NCBI RefSeq assembly: GCF_019175385.1
Contig: NC_083341.1
Coordinates: 89,554,321 to 89,618,320 of the forward strand
DNA length: 64,000 bases
Source of the DNA: Lycium barbarum
Taxonomy: Eukaryota; Streptophyta; Magnoliopsida; Solanales; Solanaceae
Direction of reading: 5' to 3'
Both the position numbers and the translations under genes were made by a program. This document shows, one piece after another, positions 37,708 to 48,403 of the stretch; the stretch's first letter is position 1, and each line of letters begins with the position of its first letter. The notes under the pieces are model-generated. The model was not told the DNA's origin. It made no database searches and worked only from the letters and a program-made list of their open reading frames with translations.

Positions 37708-37743
37708 TCCTTCCCCCCTTTGGAACTTTCATCCTCGAATGTT
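37708..37743 (-). promoter_or_regulatory. Polypurine tract and decayed AGGA hairpin of E
   Basis: TCCTTCCCCCCTTT follows the LTR. The inverted repeat AACTTTCA/CGAATGTT at 37724-37743 keeps the sense loop AGGA but has lost one pair. Confidence 0.65.
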
Positions 37744-40700
37744 AGACTAGTCCTGCACTCCCAGTACTTCCTTAAATGTTCTTTTATTGAATTATGCCCT
37801 TCACATGCCTTTGCATTGGTCGATTCCCTTCAATTTATTATAACGCATTCCAGATCTCTAAGTAACCATTCCCGTAATATTTCTCCTTGCTCTTACCTCT
37901 CGAGGTAATAGTTCCACGTCATTGTCTTTACTCTCCTCTTCATTTCGCAGTTGGTTGACGGTTGTATTGCGAGCTCTTCTGCTGAAATCTTATTCTCTTC
38001 CTGGTGCACCTAGTCATAACTCGACTCTTTCTTCTTCTATAAGTTACTCCCTTAAGATGTATCGTTCAATTCATCTTACCTCTTAATCTTTACATAAGAT
38101 TTTATAACGCGCAGACGTCCCTCGTCGATTTATTAGACTTTATAATCCTGGGAGTAATTCATGCCTCTGGTAACCTATAGACCCTTCGCAGACTCTACGA
38201 TTAAAACGAAATTTCCCAAGGTGTAACACTATTTTACTTTAATAACCTTACATTGCTCTGCTGTTCCAGTCCATATTCTGTAGCCTTCAGCCTCATGTAT
38301 CACTTCTCGACTTCTTTTTTTTTTTAAAGATTTTGACTGTCACTTTGCTTTTAGCTCTTAATCTTGAATTTTTTGAGTTGGCTATCAAGTAGCGCTGGAG
38401 TACCCTCATATATAACTTTACATAGCTGCTCTATGATTTATCTATCATTAACTGGTATAATTCTGAAAGAATTTTTGATCTGACATATAAATTCACCGTC
38501 TTCTAGTAACCAGCTCGTTCTATTTCCTCTTTACTCAGATTTGCTCTTAGTTTTTCTGTCACACACTATATTGCAATCTTTACAAGAATATGCAAAGGTG
38601 CTCAAATTAGCGCAAGAAATACCATAGTGTCGTTTCACTATTCTTCATGCTTTACCTTGCATTCTCCTCTCATATCTTACAATTGGTATCGGGATAAATC
38701 TTCGGTACAACCATGGGCTTGTCCTATTTTCCCTCAGTACTAATTCTATCTCGGTAATTTGGCTCAAACCATCTTTACATCTTTCCTTAATGCGCCCAAA
38801 ATATCGTAACCACATTGTTATTACTGAATCCTTACTCTTCTTATCAAGTACTAACTTGGTCTCATTCTTAGCATACAAATATTCGTAGGTTGTATAACTA
38901 TTCTTGTACAACTTGTATAAAGTATATTTAATCTTAGTTATAGTCTTTCCTTCTCCCGATTCATTCTGCTTTACATATCTCATCCGTACTAAAACTCGCT
39001 CATAGCCTATCTTATCATACTCTTTTCCCTTCAGTTATTCCCCCCTTTGATTTTCTCATATCCTACTATAGGAGATTTTCTATCCCTTCCCTTTGTTACT
39101 TATAAGTCGCAATATAATTAGCGCACAACTCTATTGCCAAATCTTAGCCTCTAATCTAGTATAGCATTTCTATCCTTTACCATAACTCTTAAGTTACTCG
39201 TTACCATTCTCTTATCGTACTCTTTCTTTTTATAAGACCCACTTTCTAATGTCTTATCATTCAAGGTCTTTACAAATAATTCTTAGCACTGTCTCAAATA
39301 CCATTCTAACTTCTATCCATTTATTGCTGGCTTTCAGATCTTACTAACTTGTTTCAGCAAGGGATCTCACTTGAAGTTTAAGCATCCATATCAAATATAT
39401 TGCAGTGTCAATTGTTTCCATCTTACACTTGCATTTCTCTCACCCGCTTCCCCCCTTAAGGGTGTACTTATACCATTATCTGTTCATATTCTGCTCTATG
39501 TCCCTATTTCCAATCTCAAATTCATCTGATCCCTTTTCCAATTCACTTGGTATACTGTACCATATCCATGTCCTTTCTTTATAATTTATAACTTTGATTA
39601 TCCACGTACGAAACCTTAACAAAATCACGAAGTGACGAGAACCTTTCTATATATAGTATAAAATCTCATCTGATAATTTGTACTCAAGTAATGCAACCAA
39701 TGTAGTAACTCACCCAAGGCCACATTCGGTTTAATGCAATCAACAATTAATTATCACTTGTAATCGTTCCAAATTCTCAATTAGGTAACACTTATATCCT
39801 GATGATAAGTGTCCAAAGTTTTCTTGTAACATTTTCTTTATCCCAACCTATATCATCTATTTCCTTTAATAAATTTACAATACATCATTTGTTCGTCAAG
39901 CTTACAGTCCTTGTCCTATAAGGATTTCACTATTTCCGAGGTGAAGTCATATACGCGCACTACTCCTTTATGCCTTATACTCCTTTACCCTTGTTGTGTA
40001 CCCAACACTGACTTGTAACTTACTCAAAATAATATCAAGTTCTTCTTAATAATGGTCTTATCTTATCACCTTGTTGTCGTACTACACCTTTAAGTTTGTA
40101 GCTATATATTTTCCTTTCGTTCTATACCCATAATCAATTAATTACGTCTATCTTGGGTGCTTCCTTTAGAATTACCTTACCATTTCTCCAGTCTATGTCC
40201 ATCTTTTACTCTATGCACAAGAAATCTTATGCTACCACTATATCCTTCGGAAAACATTACTTCTGCATAACCCTTTTCTCATTTTTAAAAAGTATTTTGT
40301 TCATCCCTGTGTGTTCTTATCATCCCAGTCATTTTATCGCACTCATTCTACCTCATTTCCCATCTATCTGTAGTTTGTTCTTTCATAATTCCATCACTTA
40401 TATTACTTGTGTTCTCGGCTATACGTATCATAACCCGTTACTACACTGTTATCTCGCTTTCTTCTTATTACCTTCTTTCAATTGCTCATTCTTTTCTTCT
40501 GCTCGCTATCATTTCTGTTACCACATAATCTTTTTTCTGAACTTTTCCATACAAAACATTATAAGTCTTTCTTATTCGTTCTACAGCTCGCTTTTCCGTT
40601 TCACACTTGCCTTTATACTCTAGTCACATAGATCACGTCATATCTTTTAGGCACTTCCTCACTAGGCTTTGCTCATTTTCATAACAATACTTATTATATT

Positions 40701-41641
40701 CACATTACATCCTGTTCGTAATCAATCCTATAGTGTAACACTTCTTAACCTTTTACCCTTTCTGGTCAATCTTATCCTTAATACCCCACAAGCTGTCTTA
40801 TCAATACATTCATATTCGTCACAATTCTTCTTCCTCTGTACTCTTATCTCAATCATACTATTACTTCTTCTAACTATAAACTAGTCGTAATTTATCCCTG
40901 CTTGTCAATTCAGTTGATACCTCAATATAACACTCTATTAAAATTTTCCAGCCTTTTCTAAATGATCTTTTATTATCACAAGCCCTTCCAAATTGTCCTA
41001 GCATTCCCTTTTTACCATATTGATATCGACCTCATAATTACTATTACCATCAATTCAACGGTTAACTTATTTCTCGAAGTCAGGCGTACTCACAACTTAG
41101 TCAAATCTTATCATTACTGTTGACATGACCTTTCAAGACTTTTTTACGAACCTATATCTCATTCTTTTTTTATTCCTAGGAAAATTTTGGCAGAGTTTCC
41201 TCTGTATTTCTTACTATCCCAAAACCTGCACGCAGGAAATACCAACAATGCCTCACAGGGCCAACATATATATGTATATATATATCATATGATAGCCACA
41301 CAGGGCTCCCAGTATCAACAACCGTATGAAATTGATGAACTTACCTCGTATGTCCAACTCAAACTATACCTGTTATACTTTCCTATTTGCTTTCCTTTTC
41401 AATCTTTAACTGCAGGTTTCAATCATACCTGCAACATTCATACCGTATCTAACATATACCCTGCTTACCTATCTTTTTACTGATTCATTCAGCTTCTTCT
41501 GTTCCCACTTTATAACTGAACTTATCATCAATATATATACATTCAATCCATCTTCTTACTATATTTACAATTACTAACCTTGATGATGACCAGTCGCCCT
41601 TCTGTATATACAATTTCTGATAATGTAACCGAGGATGAACT

Positions 41642-41653
41642 GCTCTGATACCA
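41642..41653 (-). other. Primer binding site (tRNA-iMet), element E
   Basis: The minus strand reads TGGTATCAGAGC, an exact match to the complement of initiator tRNA-Met, 4 nt from the LTR at 41658. Confidence 0.88.
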
Positions 41654-42126
41654 CTTTTGTCACGACCCAACCCCATGGGCCATGACTAGTGGCCGAGTTG
41701 GACACTCGTATACGGACCTGTTAAATATAGTCAACTGAAACTAAGGACGGAATGGAAACATATAAAAGCAACTATAGGTTCACAATGCCCTACATCATCA
41801 TAAACCTGTCTCCTGAGGAGTCACAGCTGATCAAAGCATAACACAATACGCAAGCCGACAAGGCTGCCACTATATACGGGGATATCTAATACAAACCATA
41901 TCGACACAGCTGACCAAAATCTATATACAACCCACGTATGTCTACAGACCTCTAAGAGTGTAAAAGTGAAATATGACGGGACAGGGCCCTGCCGTAACCC
42001 TGGATATGCAGAAGTCTATATCAAAAGATCTGTACCAAAAGAGTCTAGGCTCCGGAATAATAGAGCTCTCCAAAACAGCTGAGCTGAAGTCCTAGGCTGG
42101 AGGATCACCATACAGAGTGTCTGTAC

Positions 42127-42183
42127 CTGCGGGCATGAAACGCAGCCCCCCGAAGAAAGAGGGTCAGTACGAGATATGTACTG
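42127..42183 (-). promoter_or_regulatory. Three-hairpin LTR module, LTR E right
   Basis: CTGCG/CGCAG and CAGTAC/GTACTG are perfect. The middle stem has one mismatch (GAGGG for GGGGG). Confidence 0.55.
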
Positions 42184-42390
42184 AGAATATAAAGCATGAA
42201 ATACAATAAGGAACTCATAACTGAATAAAATATTACTGGAGGCATATATTATAATCAAAGATACTAAAGCACATGTGTCTTACGAGATGAGAATCATGCA
42301 TGTCTATATCATATACCATACCCGGCCCCTTATGGGACTCGGTGAATAAAGTCATCATATACCATACTCGGCGCCATAATCACATCATCA

Positions 42391-42391
<1 letters not shown>

Positions 42392-42450
<59 letters not shown>
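42392..42450. repeat. Compound (CA)n(TA)n microsatellite, LTR E right
   Basis: About 15 CA units then about 14 TA units. Translated on the minus strand it yields a meaningless YIYI/VCVC peptide. Confidence 0.92.
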
Positions 42451-42455
<5 letters not shown>

Positions 42456-44329
42456 TATACCGTACCCGGCCCTCTAGTGAGGGACTCGGTGAACAATGCA
42501 GTGAAACTGTGCACGAAAACATACCCGGCCCGGGACTCGGTAAAAGATATATTAACAGCATGCACGAGCAGAGTAGTGAGCAACCTTATACAAATTAAAT
42601 CATCATCTGAGACTCAATAGATTAGGTAGAATGAACTAACACTTGAGCATCAAAGATAACAATCATATCAAGTACCCCTTAAATGTCATTATGGATTATA
42701 TCAAACAGAACTTCAGGAATCATAGACATGTATCAAGATAATGTGAAATAGGTTCTGGATATCAAGAACATTAGCCTTCCTAGTGTCTCTAAGAATAGGA
42801 GTTTTTTTGGAGCTTATACATTCGTCGTCTGTTTGTCTCACATAGATCATGCCAAAAAGAAAGAAGGGTTAGTTTAACATACCTGTTATAGATCAACCGT
42901 AACCAAGCTTGCTTCGTCGCCCCTTTAGCCTATTAATATGAGAGTAACACTATTGTTAATAAACTACGACTTCCCAAACTTATAAATCTACAACAAATCA
43001 CTTATGGGAATCACTCCTTAGTTTATACTCCTTGATTAGCATTTTGATTAGTTAAGAACTTAACGGAAATCAGGCAGCATTTCCTCTATATAACTCGCCT
43101 AACCCGAACTTCCAATGAATCTCCGGTTATCACAAAAAACCAACAACAACACCAGGAACAACGATAATAGAAATAATCATATCAAATTCTTAAAATCCAT
43201 CCCATAAACAGCTCAAACAACCCAATAACCTCTCTTAATCCTTTTTCAATCAAAATCATTAACATCTAAGATTATACACCAAACATACTAACGTGCGCTT
43301 TGTATATGATACGTTATACATTTCTCTCTTCCAAATTTAGGAGCCATATCAACAACAACACGACAACAACAAGAACAACAACACATAAACATAAAACCAC
43401 ACTTTTAATCTTTCAACTCAACAAGAACAGCCCACAACTTCATGAACATCTAATCCAATTCATGTCTCAACAATCTCATAAAAACAACTACAACTTAAAT
43501 TATCAAGATTCCTTCATTTTTAACATATAATCCATAACAATAATAACAACAACAACAATCAAACCCAATCCAATTAGAACAACTCCAATTCTGCCAACTT
43601 ACAACGCCAACAATAATCATGTAATTTTCTTACTTCCAATTTCGTCTAATACAATTTAATCTCTCCATTACAACATCACTAATTCCAATTACATTTCAAG
43701 AAGGAGAAATCGTACCTTAAATTGATTAGGACAGATCCTACAATCACTTGCACCAATTGCACCACTTCTTCTTCTTCAATTTAAATTCTAACTTTGCTGC
43801 TCCCTTGCACACATAAAGCACCCTTGGAATTTATTTATTTTTCTTTCAAAATCTTGAGCCTTATTGTGGACTGCCATGGCCGTGAGCTTGGCAGCCATGG
43901 CTGTTCATGGTTCTTTCTTTCAATTGAATTGAGAAGATGAAATATGATATGATTAGTCATCACTAATGAGTCATTATTATATAAATATATATATGCAGCC
44001 TACCTTGTTGACATGTGGCCAGCCCACTTGACACGTGTCCCATTAGCATGTCATCATCCATGCTCCAATCAAATTCAGCCACGTTTTGTGGGGCCCACTT
44101 AGTTGTCTAATTAGCTTAATTAATCCTTAATCCCCACTTAATAATCTGATCATGGGTAATTAATCGCTAATCTTCACTAATATCTCCACCAATTGTAATT
44201 AATAAGCAAACCGTGTATTATTAAAATCGGGATTAAAAAGTCCTTGTCTCATATCTAAAAAATCCTTGAACTTATGTCCATTAGCTTACGAATAATCCAA
44301 CGTACAAAAATACAGGATATAACATAGAC

Positions 44330-44431
44330 TAATCCTTCTCTCTGTACCAACACCATGATCTTGATCTTCCAGATGTTGAAGTTTTTACTTCGCCTATCAA
44401 AATTCGCTACCTCAAGCTTCATAGATGCCAT
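44330..44431 (-). pseudogene. Copia H gag, N-terminal part
   Basis: The minus strand starts ATG at 44431 and reads MASMKLEVANFDRRSKNFN, then WKIKIMVLVQREGLV, the usual beginning of copia gag (short N-terminus, then F-D-G..W..K). It is interrupted at the TAGAC target site by element E and continues at 35008-34265. Confidence 0.88.
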
Positions 44432-44465
44432 AGTCTCCTCGTCTCCTAGATCTCATGATATTTAG

Positions 44466-44478
44466 GCTCTTAATACCA
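44466..44478 (-). other. Primer binding site of copia H (altered)
   Basis: The minus strand reads TGGTATTAAGAGC, resembling TGGTATCAGAGC with one change and an extra A. It lies 3 nt from the LTR start at 44482. Confidence 0.65.
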
Positions 44479-44481
44479 ATT

Positions 44482-44794
44482 TGTTAGCGCGGAAATGATA
44501 AAAACACAGTAATTAACGTGATTCAGATCGATGTGATCTTAGTCCACAGAGAACGGCTGGCACTTTTATTAATGTCAAGGGAGAAAGTAAGTTACAAGAT
44601 TGAATACTCTTAGGTTCTATGTTCTGTGATACTTAATAAATCCTAGCTAGCATGTATTTATACTACTATGTCTAATCCTTTCCTATAAAGGATCTAAATC
44701 CCAATAACACTCGAAAACCAACAAAGAAAAAGTTTCCTTTTATTTCTTTCCGCTTTTGAGTTGGAATTTTCTTGAATATCTTTCCAACTTCACA
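44482..44794 (-). mobile_element. 5' LTR of copia H
   Basis: The 313-bp partner of 30693-31006, beginning TGTTAGCGCGG and ending TTCACA. The TCAAG beyond it is the likely right target duplication. Confidence 0.88.
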
Positions 44795-45377
44795 TCAAGT
44801 AAATAGCCAAAGTTCCATGAGAATTTTGCTAGAACGTGACTATGTATTGTGTAAGTATATACTTATACAAGAGAATGAAATTTCTATGTAAATAACTCTC
44901 TTTATATTTACTAATCACATTATATTTATCATAATGGACCATGGAGTCCACACATCACATTTGTCCTATAGGTGTCACTCCTATAAAACATGCAAAAGTG
45001 AGGAATAACTTGCTAGCTCCGGGTGTCATTTACCACCCATCCTTTATTTTCTTTATCTCCACTACGAACCAACATTTAATCACTTACACACATAATTAAT
45101 TTCTTGATCTCCATTCACTTGAATAGTAATCATTTAAACACATTTTATATACCCATTGCCATAATCATGAGATATAACATTATCCCATAGTCTGTTTTGG
45201 CACACACAAAATACTATTCCCAATCACCGTCATCACACTTTTAAGTCCGAAATCATTTTGGGACTTCACCTTCTTATACCATGAGCTCTTTATTTTCATA
45301 CTTGAATATGACCAAAATTCTCAGGGTTAAGTTAGTCTACTCATGAAGTACATGACGTAAAAAAATGAGGTGTAACA
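44795..45377 (-). mobile_element. Right LTR of element C, second part
   Basis: It continues the C LTR interrupted at 30692. It matches 23845-24429 of the left LTR and ends GAGGTGTAACA. The bases that follow (ACGACC) differ from those beside the left LTR, so the element boundary is here. Confidence 0.87.
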
Positions 45378-46969
45378 ACGACCTCACCACAGATCTTAGT
45401 TTCGCATTCAGGGCCTGTTGAGCCGGATGTGAAGGGAGGAGAGCAGGGCTTGACATGTCTAGTTTCCCCTCGAGTTTAACATTATGATAGGGCTGCTACG
45501 AACGTTAGCGTTACCGAGGTACTGGATAGTCCTCAGTCTTGGGAGTTTGTTAATCAGGGATCGCCAGTATATGTTATGAGGTATGTACAAGAGGAAAAGG
45601 ATAGTTAGACTAAGAGAAGGAGAGTAGTTGATAAAGATAGGAGGGTTCTGCTTCGAAGCGTATCTTCTCAAAGCTCTCATGTACAGGACCAGGATAGGCT
45701 ACTTACAGGTATACTAACACCCCCCTCCCCCAACCACCCAATTGAAATTGCTTGTGTTTATATGTATGAATTTTGGAACCTAGAGTGCTATTATTTACTC
45801 TATTGATAAAGGTTATAGGAATTTGATGTTGAAAGGGGATCAAAATAGAAGTGACGAAATCATGACACCATTTAGATGTCACTACCGAAGGCAATAAAAC
45901 ATACTATTCCATCCCCCTCCCTCTAGTGATATCGGATCAAGGTACCCCATGTTTACTTTATGTTGAATACCTGAGCGGAAGAAAGTCAAAAGTAGGGCTT
46001 AGATACTTATGGCAGGATACATGGTACAAATATGTAAGTAAAAGCTCATCGAAGTAGGTAATGTAGGTGAAAAGATAGCTCAGGATCCAAGTAAGGATGA
46101 ATAGAAATAAGAGGAATTAGTAATGCTAAGAATATCTCGGGCAGGTTTCAAGCATGATAATGAGACGAGCTGCTAACAGATAAAATGGATGGAAATCAAG
46201 TCAAATACGTATAAAGGAACAAGGGGACCTGGAGAAAAGAAGAGTCGAGCTGCGATAGTGACGAAGAATCATAGATAAAAAAATGAGTTAGGTTAAGAAG
46301 TAGACCACGCAAGCAAAGGAGTTTCGTCTACATACCCCGAGATAACTATATAAGCTGAATTTAGCTGAGAACGGGTTGCACGATTGGTAGAGAAGTGAGT
46401 CGTTAAATGTGATAAGCGCCGCGGGGGAATGATCGTCTCCGAAAGAAGGGAAAAGGACGCTAATGCCAAAAAAGTAAGTTGAGTTAGAGCTAACATCGAA
46501 ATATGGATATAAGGGATTCATCATGATTAGACGATGACTAAGGATAAAGAGACGAACGATTAGACATGGGAAAAGATATTGATAAGCAACGAAAGGAAAG
46601 TCCTTGTAGATTAATCATGACAGGCAATATTATGAGCATGCATTGTGAAGTAAAATGATCTTTAGCACGGCCAAATAAAGTACGTATGCACGTTTAGGTC
46701 TCGCTAAACACCTGAGGGATGTCGGAGCCGCCCTAGTGTGAAATATGTACCCTAATGATTAATTGGCTCTCCTAGAAGAAAGAGATCAAAAGTAACAAAA
46801 CGGCTCGAGAGAAGCAAAGAGGGGGGCTGAAAGGCAACGATGACCTTACAAGTGGAGCGAATGAGCAATGTAAGTTTAGAAAATCGAATTTCACCCCAAT
46901 ACACCACAAGGAAGTTAAGACAGTGTGAAAAAGGTCAGGAAACCATAATGTGGAAAGGAAGAGGATAGA
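45378..46969. other. Unassigned purine-rich stretch, probably old retrotransposon interior
   Basis: This is 1.6 kb between the end of element C and the start of element K. The plus strand is purine-rich, the mirror image of the A, C and E interiors, so it may be the inside of a plus-strand non-coding element. I see no LTR ends, primer site, tRNA or protein domain. The ORFs are below 80 codons. A C-rich patch lies at 45718-45740. Confidence 0.4.
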
Positions 46970-47418
46970 TGATGTGCCCGGAAGTTATGGCACATCCTAG
47001 GTCTTTTTACGAGAAGTTTTACTTATTTTTAAGCAAGTTAGTGTCTATTTAATGTGTTTTTAGTGCTTTTCAGGTAATGGAGCAGATTTAGAATGAAAGC
47101 AGTTAAAGTGCAGAAATTGGCTGTAAACTCAATATACGGATCGTATTCTCAAATACGGGCCGTATTCCATGGGCGCATTTAAAGATAAGCAGAACCAGAA
47201 AGGCATGCTGAGAAGATCGTGAAATACAAACAACTTTTACGGACCGTATTCCACTTTACGGTCCGTAATTCAAAGCGAACAACTTTGGCAGTAAGTTGAA
47301 GTTTCTCAAATTGAAAGACGATCATGCAGAAGACGGACCGTATTTTGATTTACGATCCGTCTTCTGCATGATTGTATTTCACTTTGCAAAAATTCAACTG
47401 ACTGCCAAATATCTAAAT
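46970..47418 (+). mobile_element. 5' LTR of element K (Athila/Tat-like), first part
   Basis: It begins TGATGTGCCCGGAAG and matches 63445 onward. It carries ACGGACCGTA-type palindromes (47142-47165, 47236-47275) and the left arm of a long foldback (47190-47344). Element D interrupts it at 47419, and it resumes at 57160. The exact first base is uncertain by a few nucleotides. Confidence 0.82.
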
Positions 47419-48368
47419 TGTCACGACCCAACCCCGTAGGCCGTGACTAGTGCCCGAGCTGGACACTCGTACACAACTGTTAACTATAACTGTTCACAAA
47501 TAGCATAATAAAGAACTTATATATACATAATAAGGCAGGACGTCGTCTCAAAACTGTCACATATATATATGTGCCATAGCAACCTGTCTCCTGAGGAGTT
47601 ACAACTTTCAACAGATAATATCGCACATAAGCCGGCAAGGCTGTCACAATATAGGGGGAACGTCCCAGCCATACACGAGCCAACAAGGCTACCATAACAC
47701 ACGGCTTCCAAAACACATACGTATACGTATCTAAGCAAGCCGACAAGGCCGCCACTACACACAACATCCTAAAACATATATATGCGCAAGCCGACAAGGC
47801 TGCCACTACGAATGGGTACGCCCCAAAACATAAGTCATATATACACAACTAAACAACAACTATATACAGACCCACACATATGTCTACAGACCTCTAAGAG
47901 TAACGACAGTATCATATGACGGGACAGGGCCCTGCCGTACCCCTGGATGGACACATATATACAACAAAAGGGATCTGTACCACAAGCCAGGCTCCGGAAC
48001 AAGGGAGCACTCCAAGATAGCTGAATAGATATCCTAAGCTGGCGGATCACCAAAACGGGAGTCTGTACCTGCGGGCATGAAACGCATCCCCTGAAGAAAG
48101 GGGGTCAGTACGAAATATGTACTGAGTATATAAAGCATGAAATATAGTAAAGAGGATCATAACTGAAACAGATATTACGAGAAACAGGTATGACTTTTAA
48201 AACATCAATACACTTGCCTCATGAAATGAAAATCATGCATATCAATATCATATATCATATATATAATGTGTCCCGACCCTCTAGTGAGGGACTCGGTGAA
48301 TAAAGTCATCCTATGCCCTCCTGGCCGCCATAACATATCATCATATCATCGTATCATTATATCATCAT

Positions 48369-48403
<35 letters not shown>

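Larger units (their letters stand above)
37708..41657 (-). mobile_element. Internal region of element E, non-coding
   Basis: This is 3950 bp of pyrimidine-rich plus strand, so purine-rich in sense. The longest open frames (40153-40623, plus, 156 codons; 38645-38983, minus, 112 codons) show no known motif. The first is composed of F, S, L, Y and I as expected from C/T-rich DNA on the antisense strand. The segment 41240-41350 (AACAATGCCTCACAGG and following) resembles 2900-2950 of element A, so A and E internal regions share at least a patch of ancestry. Confidence 0.8.
35009..44324 (-). mobile_element. Element E: complete non-coding LTR element (9.3 kb)
   Basis: Two long LTRs (35009-37707, 2699 bp; 41658-44324, 2667 bp) flank 3950 bp of internal sequence. 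The 5-bp duplication TAGAC (35004-35008 and 44325-44329) shows a clean insertion into the gag of copia H. Ends are TGTCACGACC..GATATAACA. Sense orientation is minus: tRNA-iMet primer site at 41642-41653 and purine tract at 37708. The internal region has no gag or pol similarity that I can see, so this is a LARD-type element that must borrow proteins. By eye the LTRs are very similar except for microsatellites, suggesting a fairly recent insertion. Confidence 0.95.
41658..44324 (-). mobile_element. Right (5') LTR of element E
   Basis: Near-identical to 35009-37707. It differs mainly in microsatellites: a (CA)n(TA)n at 42392-42450 and a short TATA stretch near 43980. The three-hairpin module is at 42127-42183. 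Confidence 0.93.
30693..44794 (-). mobile_element. Ty1-copia element H (Tork/Tnt1-like), split by element E
   Basis: The ends are 314/313-bp LTRs (30693-31006 and 44482-44794) that begin TGTTAG and end TTCACA. It interrupts the C LTR. The empty site in the left C LTR reads CTTAAGTAAA (about 23846), and the flanks here read TTATG (30688-30692) and TCAAG (44795-44799), each one substitution from TTAAG, so a decayed 5-bp target duplication is likely. The coding order on the minus strand is gag, protease, integrase, RT, RNase H, which defines Ty1-copia. With E (35009-44324) removed, the element is about 4.8 kb, a normal length. Many stops and frameshifts show it is dead. Confidence 0.92.

Noticed and set aside
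38645..38983. 112-codon minus-strand ORF with Lys/Tyr-rich start as a gag remnant of E
   Set aside because: It is on the sense strand but has no capsid motif or zinc knuckle; the residue run looks like random purine-rich coding.
40153..40623. 156-codon hydrophobic ORF suggestive of a membrane protein
   Set aside because: It is antisense to the non-coding interior of E; the F/S/L/Y/I composition is what pyrimidine-rich DNA encodes. No domain, no upstream promoter, no homologous frame in relatives.
47480..47848. 122-codon minus-strand ORF rich in Cys and Tyr, repeated at 54569-54883
   Set aside because: It lies wholly within the D LTRs over the AGCC/GGCT repeat zone. It is present in both LTR copies only because the LTRs are the same sequence, and it has indels between them.
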